Assembly (NCBI GenBank): GCA_037349105.1
Contig: JAYJMM010000124.1
Location: 4,262,001 to 4,326,000, forward strand
Source: Limnomonas spitsbergensis
Lineage: Eukaryota; Chlorophyta; Chlorophyceae; Chlamydomonadales
Length of the DNA stretch: 64,000 bases
Direction: 5' to 3'
Shown piece by piece: positions 62,501 to 64,000 of the stretch (within the stretch, counting starts at the first letter, position 1; the number at the start of each line of letters is the position of its first letter). Under the pieces are notes generated by a model, which saw nothing but the letters and a program-made list of their open reading frames with translations, was not told the origin of the DNA and ran no database searches. A program made the position numbers and the translations under genes.

Positions 62501-63630
62501 TGACGCTCCAGGAAAACTATGAAACCTGAAACGTGAACAGCCCTATCATTCCTGTCCGCTGCACCCTCCCGCCCCTCCGCACCTGTCGCTACATCCTCCG
62601 CACCTGTCAGCTACATCCTCCGCACCTGTCAGCTACATCCTCTGCACCTGTCAGCTACATCCTCTATACCTGTCAGCTACATCCTCCGCACCTGTCAGCT
62701 ACATCCTCCGCACCTGTCAGCTACATCCTCCGCACCTGTCAGCTACATCCTCCGCACCTGTCAGCTACATCCTCCGCACCTGTCAGCTATATCCTTCCAT
62801 TCCCTCATTTGCATTTACTACACGACCCTCGTCCCTCCTCATTCGTCTGCTGCACCACTCTGACCACTCTGACCACTATTTTTGACCCCTTTGCCCCCTG
62901 TCCCCTCGGACCTCCCCTTTTGACCCCTGTCCCCCTTTGTGACCTCTATTTTTGACCCTTTTGGCCCCTGATGTCCCTTCTTGTGCATCTGCTGCCGGTG
63001 AATGGCCAGGTTGCGTGTACGACCACCAAGGACACGTCCCCGCCCTAGCAGCTAGCCGGCGCCCTTCAGCAACTTCTTTCCGTCTGACACAAACCCTTTT
63101 ATATCCTTTTACACCTTGATGTACCCTCTCTTACCTGCCTGTCACTCTTCTTCCACACCCTTTCGTACCCTTTCAACACCCTTCCACACCCTTTTGTCCT
63201 CTCTCCACACCCTTCCATACCTTTTTGTCCCCCCTCCACACCCTTCCACACCCTTTTGTCCCCTCTCCTTACCCTTCCACACCCTTGTGTCCCCTCTCCA
63301 CACCCTTCCACACCTTTCGTCCCCTGTCCACGCCCTTCCACACCCTTTGTCCCCTGTCCACACATTTCCACACCTTTGTTTTCCCTCTCCACAAATTTGT
63401 TTTCCCTCTCCACACCCTTCCACACCCTCTGGTCCCTCCTCCACACCCTTTCACACCCTTCGTCTATCCCGCAGGTGAACGGTAAGGATGCTGCGGGTAA
63501 CACTGCCAGCAGCACCGCCTTGTCCTGGCAGCAGGCCTACACGGATCAGGTGGTGTACACCCGCATGGCCAGCACGCCTCCCGCCCTCACCAACAACACA
63601 GACCTGTCCTTCACGGTGTATGCCTTCCAG
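5406..63630 (+). CDS. Secreted subtilisin-like (S8) serine protease with PA and Ig-like domains, 3' end outside the window
   Basis: Twenty-two exons join in frame for 1439 codons: 5406-5548, 5690-6098, 6660-7562, 8193-8360, 40796-40918, 44346-44436, 45707-45825, 46272-46443, 46993-47162, 48831-48932, 50845-51080, 51642-51787, 52547-52620, 53316-53433, 54298-54491, 55916-56065, 57155-57229, 57688-57828, 58458-58580, 61105-61272, 61768-62103, 63475-63630. The order is signal peptide, propeptide, Ala/Gly/Ser-rich region, catalytic Asp555 (GDSG), His607 (GHGSHVAG), oxyanion Asn711 (AAGNYG), PA domain (about 801-879), Ser955 (GTSMATP), beta-sandwich (1057-1178), Ig-like Cys domains (1220 onward). 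All catalytic residues are present, so it is probably an active extracellular endopeptidase. Large algal subtilases include cell-wall lytic (hatching) enzymes; that role here is only a guess. Residue numbers depend on my exon model. No frameshift or stop was needed, despite a 32-kb intron. Confidence 0.93.
5690..6098 (+). CDS. Protease exon 2: propeptide
   Basis: After acceptor GTGCGCAG the exon completes Arg and encodes [13 protein letters not shown], then [10 protein letters not shown] and a segment with [18 protein letters not shown] typical of subtilase propeptides. I end it at donor GTGGGA (6099); a donor at 6117 (GTTTTT) would add VGRPES, also in frame. Confidence 0.75.
6660..7562 (+). 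CDS. Protease exon 3: rest of propeptide and low-complexity region
   Basis: Starts [20 protein letters not shown] after acceptor CCACACAG. A long Ala/Gly/Ser/Gln-rich stretch follows, then [18 protein letters not shown] and a Cys-containing part ending LLVLACPE. Phase 0 at both ends; donor GTGAGG. It is the longest exon (301 codons). Confidence 0.85.
7563..8192 (+). other. Protease intron 3
   Basis: Begins with T/G-rich simple sequence (about 7565-7780, TTGTTGCTG-like). A short tandem duplication with GTAGCCTACCCGGTG occurs at about 7909-7985. No exon is seen. Confidence 0.7.
8193..8360 (+). CDS. Protease exon 4
   Basis: Encodes [20 protein letters not shown] and [15 protein letters not shown], the end of the propeptide, finishing GLHPFWQ. 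Phase 0 both ends; donor GTGAGG at 8361. Joined to exon 5 it gives [15 protein letters not shown], a good subtilase junction across the giant intron. Confidence 0.9.
8361..9482 (+). repeat. 130-bp tandem repeat carrying copies of the exon 4 donor
   Basis: The unit includes CCCTTTCTGGCAGGTGGG, a copy of the exon 4 end plus its 5' splice site. Regular copies start at 8831, 8961, 9091, 9221 and 9351 (period 130), with older copies near 8480 and 8510. A MITE-like element splits the array near 8530-8715. A stray copy is at about 10288. Confidence 0.92.
8528..8715 (+). mobile_element. MITE-like element M, copy 2
   Basis: Contains GGCTACAAGTCCA, GACCAAACCTGGACTGGCC, GGTGGCCAAAGCAGC and end GTAGCTGACATGTAGCTGA, then an A-rich tail. 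It interrupts the 130-bp repeat, so it inserted after the repeat formed. Confidence 0.65.
9660..10258 (+). repeat. 42-bp satellite
   Basis: About 14 tandem copies of a 42-bp unit combining GAGGGTGCTGCTAGGGC, CTGGGTTTAAGGG and TTTTGGTTTT. It contains telomere-like GGGTTTA motifs. Confidence 0.92.
10542..10634 (+). repeat. Exon 5 echo A, left flank of the nonamer array
   Basis: Holds an imperfect copy of the exon 5 start (GTCAGCCTGGGTGGCAG, GGTCATCGGCTGCGGA) and intron tail TTGATATAATAGCATCC. Copies B and C lie on the far side of the array. Confidence 0.9.
10635..40564 (+). repeat. 30-kb nonamer minisatellite
   Basis: About 3,300 near-perfect copies of CCTCCATTG, CCTGCATTG, CCTCCATTT and CCTGCATTT, with rarer CCTACATTG. 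The period is 9 bp, so each frame encodes a tripeptide repeat (Leu-Pro-Pro, Ser-Ile-Ala, Met-Glu-Ala and so on) with no stops for thousands of codons; this is not protein coding. Rare variants recur 5,940 bp apart in the left two thirds and 2,412 bp apart in 33.7-37.7 kb, showing higher-order duplication. The CCTACATTG variant occurs only from about 23.9 kb onward. Confidence 0.98.
40567..40795 (+). repeat. Exon 5 echoes B and C, right flank of the array
   Basis: Two tandem copies (starts 40567 and 40685, real exon 40796; spacing 118 and 111 bp) repeat the exon 5 head and the intron tail TGATATAATGGCATCCTCC. Each is preceded by an AG, so each is a decoy acceptor. Confidence 0.93.
40796..40918 (+). 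CDS. Protease exon 5: catalytic Asp
   Basis: Encodes [20 protein letters not shown] then [20 protein letters not shown]. The Asp in GDSG is the first member of the catalytic triad. Phase 0 both ends; donor GTGAGT at 40919. Confidence 0.94.
40910..41430 (+). repeat. Donor-side echoes of exon 5
   Basis: About four decaying copies, each with GGCTCAGG near a GTGA donor and then a GAGCAACCTGGATGAG-like stretch and a (GTGAATGT)n tract, follow exon 5. Confidence 0.8.
41709..44299 (+). repeat. 14-bp minisatellite filling intron 5
   Basis: About 185 tandem copies of GCCCCACCYGATTT, with variants such as GCCCCACCCGGTTT. The 14-bp period cycles through three frames, giving long artefact ORFs on both strands (for example a 509-codon Gly/Gln/Trp-rich frame on the minus strand). 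It ends 46 bp before the acceptor of exon 6. Confidence 0.97.
44346..44436 (+). CDS. Protease exon 6: catalytic His
   Basis: Encodes [18 protein letters not shown] then [13 protein letters not shown]. The first His of HGSHVAG is the catalytic one. Phase 0 to phase 1; donor GTGCGT. Confidence 0.94.
44418..45150 (+). repeat. Donor-side echoes of exon 6
   Basis: GGCATGGCTC-like and GTGGCAGGTGCGTGGG-like sequence recurs about eight times (near 44418, 44494, 44577, 44810, 44887, 44964, 45047, 45118), separated by CCCTAAACCCTAA-type spacers. Each repeats the codons of the active-site His region. Confidence 0.88.
45346..45706 (+). repeat. Acceptor-side echoes of exon 7
   Basis: Three copies of the exon 7 start (45346, 45467, 45588; period 119-121 bp), each preceded by AG, come before the real exon at 45707. 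All keep CCAACTGGTGTCAAT. Confidence 0.93.
45707..45825 (+). CDS. Protease exon 7
   Basis: Encodes [20 protein letters not shown] and [13 protein letters not shown], the helix and strand after the catalytic His (compare GVAPGAKIAF in homologues). Phase 1 to 0; donor GTGCGT. Confidence 0.93.
45801..46005 (+). repeat. Donor-side echoes of exon 7
   Basis: Four copies, about 50 bp apart, of GTCAACAGGATCCAGTGATC-like sequence span the exon 7 donor and run into intron 7. Confidence 0.88.
46272..46443 (+). CDS. Protease exon 8
   Basis: Encodes [13 protein letters not shown], then [10 protein letters not shown] and [16 protein letters not shown], matching the core before the oxyanion Asn. Phase 0 to 1; donor GTGCGT. 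Confidence 0.93.
46704..46992 (+). repeat. Acceptor-side echoes of exon 9
   Basis: Two full decoys of the exon 9 start (46704 and 46852), each after CCCCAG, precede the real exon at 46993. Spacing is 148 and 141 bp. They share CAATTACGGGG/CAACTACGGGG and CAGTTCAGCTCCGT. Confidence 0.94.
46993..47162 (+). CDS. Protease exon 9: oxyanion Asn
   Basis: Completes Gly and encodes [20 protein letters not shown] then [14 protein letters not shown] is the oxyanion-hole motif. I end it at donor GTGCGC (47163) so that the frame runs into exon 10. Confidence 0.85.
47170..47395 (+). repeat. Poly-G-rich 24-30 bp satellite
   Basis: About seven copies of GGAATATGAGACC joined by runs of up to 15 G. The G runs could form quadruplexes in DNA or pre-mRNA. 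Confidence 0.85.
47420..48275 (+). repeat. Tandem degenerate element fragments in intron 9
   Basis: Three to four copies built on CAGCTGCATGTCAGC, CCTCCTGGC, GCTGCATGGACCTG and GCAGTGGGGAACAGCCGGGG. They look like partial copies of the MITE-like element joined to a unique tail. Confidence 0.65.
48283..48440 (+). mobile_element. MITE-like element M, copy 3
   Basis: Contains CACCAAACCTGGACCGGCC, GGTGGCCCAAGCAGCAGGGC and GTGTAGCTGAACTGTTGCTG. It lies in intron 9. Confidence 0.6.
48831..48932 (+). CDS. Protease exon 10
   Basis: Encodes [20 protein letters not shown] and [11 protein letters not shown], the segment leading into the PA domain. Phase 0 both ends; acceptor TGCGCAG, donor GTGAGC. Confidence 0.82.
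49190..49640. mobile_element. Possible transposon-derived sequence in intron 10
   Basis: A non-repetitive block ends in a (GACG)n tract (49543-49584), GACTGACT and a GGGGGCTTCGCCCCC hairpin (about 49619-49633). The layout resembles a retroelement 3' end, but I see no encoded domain. Confidence 0.3.
50470..50844 (+). repeat. Acceptor-side echoes of exon 11
   Basis: Three copies (50470, 50590, 50719; period 120-129 bp) repeat GCCTGTGGCAGCGTGACC and GGCGGCTGC ahead of the real exon at 50845. The second copy reads in frame into a TGA after GGCGGCTAC. Confidence 0.93.
50845..51080 (+). CDS. Protease exon 11: PA domain
   Basis: Encodes [18 protein letters not shown], then [20 protein letters not shown] and ALIITNN. 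RGGCSFxEK...AQAAGA...IITNN is the protease-associated domain signature, inserted between Asn and Ser as in many large subtilases. Donor GTGGGC, phase 2. Confidence 0.94.
51452..51500 (+). repeat. Acceptor-side echo of exon 12
   Basis: After CCCCCCAG the sequence repeats GTGGTTGTGGCTGGCCGC and CAGAACCAGGCGGCCATC, 190 bp before the real exon, then diverges. Confidence 0.9.
51642..51787 (+). CDS. Protease exon 12
   Basis: Encodes [19 protein letters not shown], then [20 protein letters not shown] and [22 protein letters not shown] is the classic stretch upstream of the catalytic Ser. Donor GTGTGT, phase 1. Confidence 0.94.
51939..52390 (+). repeat. Donor-side echoes of exon 12, split by an inserted element
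   Basis: Copies of GACGGGCGCATCAAGCCAGA lie near 51948, 52238 and, decayed, 52345. The inverted MITE-like element (52020-52195) separates the first two. Confidence 0.85.
52020..52195 (-). mobile_element. MITE-like element M, copy 4
   Basis: Inverted copy with CATGTCAGCTACATGTCAGC, GGCCGGAGGCCCCATTTGTG, CTGCTTTGGCCACC and GGTTTGGTCTCAATCAGGCC. It lies in intron 12 and splits the exon 12 echoes. Confidence 0.65.
52547..52620 (+). CDS. Protease exon 13
   Basis: Encodes [19 protein letters not shown] and ADKEMQ between APG and GTSMATP. Acceptor TTGTAG, donor GTCAGG, phases 1 and 0 fit both neighbours. Confidence 0.85.
53316..53433 (+). CDS. Protease exon 14: catalytic Ser
   Basis: Encodes [20 protein letters not shown] and [10 protein letters not shown]. 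Ser in GTSMATP is the nucleophile. Donor GTGGGT, phase 1. Confidence 0.95.
53551..53706 (+). repeat. 31-bp minisatellite
   Basis: Five tandem copies of a 31-bp unit with GGGTAGGCAGGTCATGCAC in intron 14. Confidence 0.95.
53898..54297 (+). repeat. Acceptor-side echoes of exon 15
   Basis: About four decoys (near 53898, 53955, 54075, 54198) repeat CAGGCGTGCTG-like and GCCATTTTGATGGGCGGT-like sequence before the real exon. Several carry small indels that break the frame. Confidence 0.9.
54298..54491 (+). CDS. Protease exon 15
   Basis: Encodes [19 protein letters not shown], then [18 protein letters not shown], the final helix of the S8 domain (GxGRVD motif). Ends GWNMQ, phase 0; the exon end and donor are repeated at about 54560. 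Confidence 0.93.
54600..55365 (+). repeat. 10-bp purine-rich array
   Basis: About 75 copies of GGGGTAGAAA/GGGGTAGAGA/GGGGCAGAAA in intron 15. The transcript strand is almost all purine. Confidence 0.95.
55440..55780 (+). repeat. About 75-bp purine-rich repeat
   Basis: Four degenerate copies with GAGATTTGAGTTGAGA and GAAGAGAGGGGAAGAGTGGG follow the 10-bp array. Confidence 0.85.
55916..56065 (+). CDS. Protease exon 16: beta-sandwich
   Basis: Encodes [20 protein letters not shown], then [15 protein letters not shown] and [10 protein letters not shown]. VTLxWxDPP...LVNxLDL is the sandwich that follows the catalytic domain in such subtilases. A donor-side echo is at about 56100-56172. Confidence 0.93.
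56066..57154 (+). other. Protease intron 16
   Basis: Holds a donor-side echo of exon 16, a 120-bp near-tandem pair (56590 and 56655, sharing GGTATGAAATATAGTGTAGG), an acceptor-side echo of exon 17 at 56850 (GTTCACGCTGCCGGC) and a CCTAAACCC-type tract (56878-57090). Confidence 0.75.
57155..57229 (+). CDS. Protease exon 17
   Basis: Encodes [20 protein letters not shown] and NTVET, completing LDLQVRAAG. Phase 0 both ends; acceptor GATCCAG, donor GTGGGT. Confidence 0.88.
57688..57828 (+). CDS. Protease exon 18
   Basis: Encodes [20 protein letters not shown], then [20 protein letters not shown] is the last strand of the sandwich. Echoes occur on both sides (57556 acceptor side, 57875 donor side). 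Confidence 0.92.
57985..58175 (+). mobile_element. MITE-like element M, copy 5
   Basis: Contains GCTACAAGTTCAACTGCGGC, AGGATCAAACCTGGACCG, GCGACCAAAGCAACAAGGC and GTAGCTGACATGTAGCTGA with an A-rich tail. The ends form an imperfect inverted repeat. Confidence 0.65.
58458..58580 (+). CDS. Protease exon 19: linker
   Basis: Encodes [20 protein letters not shown], then [20 protein letters not shown] and Q. It is a Gly/Ser linker followed by a Cys-containing segment. Phase 0 both ends; donor GTGAGA. Confidence 0.86.
58723..60155 (+). repeat. 138-bp satellite derived from the exon 19 donor region
   Basis: About ten copies of a 138-bp unit (starts such as 58861, 58999, 59137, 59275). Each ends with GTTACGGCCACAGGGCCAG, resembling the exon 19 end ATCACAGCCACAGGGCAG. 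Units 2-5 and 6-9 share the same variants, giving a 552-bp higher-order repeat. 138 is a multiple of three, so a 501-codon frame stays open; I regard it as an artefact. Confidence 0.94.
60733..61104 (+). repeat. Acceptor-side echoes of exon 20
   Basis: Four copies (near 60733, 60815, 60916, 61021) of GCAGGCCAGCTTCTACTTCA-like sequence, each with CCCTAAACCC-like spacer, precede the real exon. Confidence 0.9.
61105..61272 (+). CDS. Protease exon 20: Ig-like domain 1
   Basis: Encodes [20 protein letters not shown], then [19 protein letters not shown] and QYIFQ. The pattern SFxCxL...W.PC.SP..Y..L.DG.Y.F is an Ig-like extracellular module. Phase 0 both ends. Confidence 0.9.
61441..61451 (+). other. 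Pol III B-box-like sequence
   Basis: GGTTCGAATCC matches the tRNA B-box consensus, but the flanks do not pair as a T arm and no A box or acceptor stem is visible. It may be a SINE or tRNA remnant. Confidence 0.3.
61768..62103 (+). CDS. Protease exon 21: Ig-like domain 2
   Basis: Encodes [20 protein letters not shown], a Thr/Ser-rich part, [19 protein letters not shown] and [20 protein letters not shown]. The end of one module and start of the next are visible (DSTPP then TFSAAD). Donor GTGAGG. Confidence 0.92.
62160..62500 (+). repeat. Donor-side echoes of exon 21
   Basis: Two good copies (to 62230 and 62363) and one decayed copy (62455) repeat GGGCTGTACTTTGGCACCTG and a GTGGTGAGGCA-like donor. 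Confidence 0.92.
62583..62795 (+). repeat. 22-bp minisatellite
   Basis: About ten tandem copies of CACCTGTCAGCTACATCCTC plus two bases. TGTCAGCTAC also occurs in the ends of the MITE-like element. Confidence 0.94.
63130..63470 (+). repeat. Pyrimidine-rich satellite before exon 22
   Basis: Degenerate copies of CCACACCCTTTTGTCCCCTC form a long pyrimidine tract ending at the exon 22 acceptor. It may be an expanded polypyrimidine tract. Confidence 0.88.
63475..63630 (+). CDS. Protease exon 22
   Basis: Encodes [20 protein letters not shown], then [19 protein letters not shown] and [16 protein letters not shown] ends Ig-like domain 2 and STPP...DLSFTV starts a third, so further exons must lie beyond the window. 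Confidence 0.93.
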
Positions 63631-63763
63631 GTGCGTTGTGTAAGGGGTTGGGGGTCCAGGGTTGCACCTTTGTTAGGGTTAAGGGGTTTGGGTTCAGGGT
63701 TGAGCCTTTGTTAGGGTTAAGGGGGTGTGGGTCCAGGGTTGAGCCTTTGTTAGGGTTAAGGGG

Positions 63764-63850
63764 TCGTGTACACCCGCATGGCCAGCACGCCTCCTGCCCT
63801 CACCAACAACAAATACCTGTCTTTCACGGTGTATGCCTTCCAGGTGTGTG
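63764..63850 (+). repeat. Donor-side echo of exon 22
   Basis: Repeats GTGTACACCCGCATGGCCAG through GTGTATGCCTTCCAG and a donor, about 93% like the exon. A degenerate GTTAGGGTTA-based repeat (63640-64000) surrounds it. Confidence 0.94.
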
Positions 63851-64000
63851 GTGTGTTTTGGGGTTTTGGTCCAGGGTTGAGCCTTTATTAGGGTTACGGG
63901 GTTGTGGATCCAGGGTTGCACCTTTGTTAGGGTTACGGGGTTGTGGGGCCAGGGTCCAGCTTTTGTTAGGGTTACAGGGTTGTGGGTCCAGGATCCAGAT

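Overview
This is eukaryotic nuclear DNA, most likely from a chlorophyte green alga of the Chlamydomonadales. The reasons are GC-ending codons in real exons, many short exons with GT-AG introns, an algal-type small heat shock protein, telomere-like TTTAGGG tracts scattered through introns, and very repeat-rich introns. I cannot name the species from sequence alone; a Haematococcus-like genome is one guess.

Two genes lie on the + strand. Gene 1 (138-3991) is a complete small heat shock protein (HSP20, alpha-crystallin family) of 167 residues in seven exons; one intron is GC-AG. About 1.4 kb of spacer follows. Gene 2 starts at 5406 and runs off the right end. It is a secreted subtilisin-like (S8) serine protease, and I could follow 22 exons (4317 nt, 1439 codons) that join in frame without a stop. 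They encode a signal peptide, propeptide, a low-complexity Ala/Gly/Ser region, the catalytic Asp, His, oxyanion Asn, a protease-associated (PA) domain, the catalytic Ser, a beta-sandwich, and Ig-like Cys-containing domains. Only about 7% of its >58 kb span is coding.

The rest is intron, and the introns are the remarkable part. Intron 4 is about 32.4 kb and holds a nearly pure array of about 3,300 copies of a 9-bp unit (CCT-S-CATT-K) from 10635 to 40564. Because the unit is 9 bp with no stop, all six frames stay open for thousands of codons; these are not genes. The array appears to have grown from the intron's own 3' splice-acceptor tract: three tandem copies of that acceptor region carry about 3,300, two and one nonamers. 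Intron 5 holds a second array, about 185 copies of a 14-bp unit (41709-44299). Intron 19 holds ten 138-bp repeats (58723-60155).

A rule runs through the window: most exon edges are repeated as imperfect tandem copies in the adjoining intron, carrying the splice junction with them ('exon-edge echoes'). Both genes show it. The echoes give many decoy donors and acceptors, and several have in-frame stops. A dispersed ~170-bp MITE-like element also sits in the introns in both orientations.

Layout: 1-137 5' flank; 138-3991 HSP20 gene; 3992-5405 spacer; 5406-8360 protease exons 1-4; 8361-40795 giant intron; 40796-63630 exons 5-22 and their repeat-filled introns; 63631-64000 intron 22, cut by the window end.
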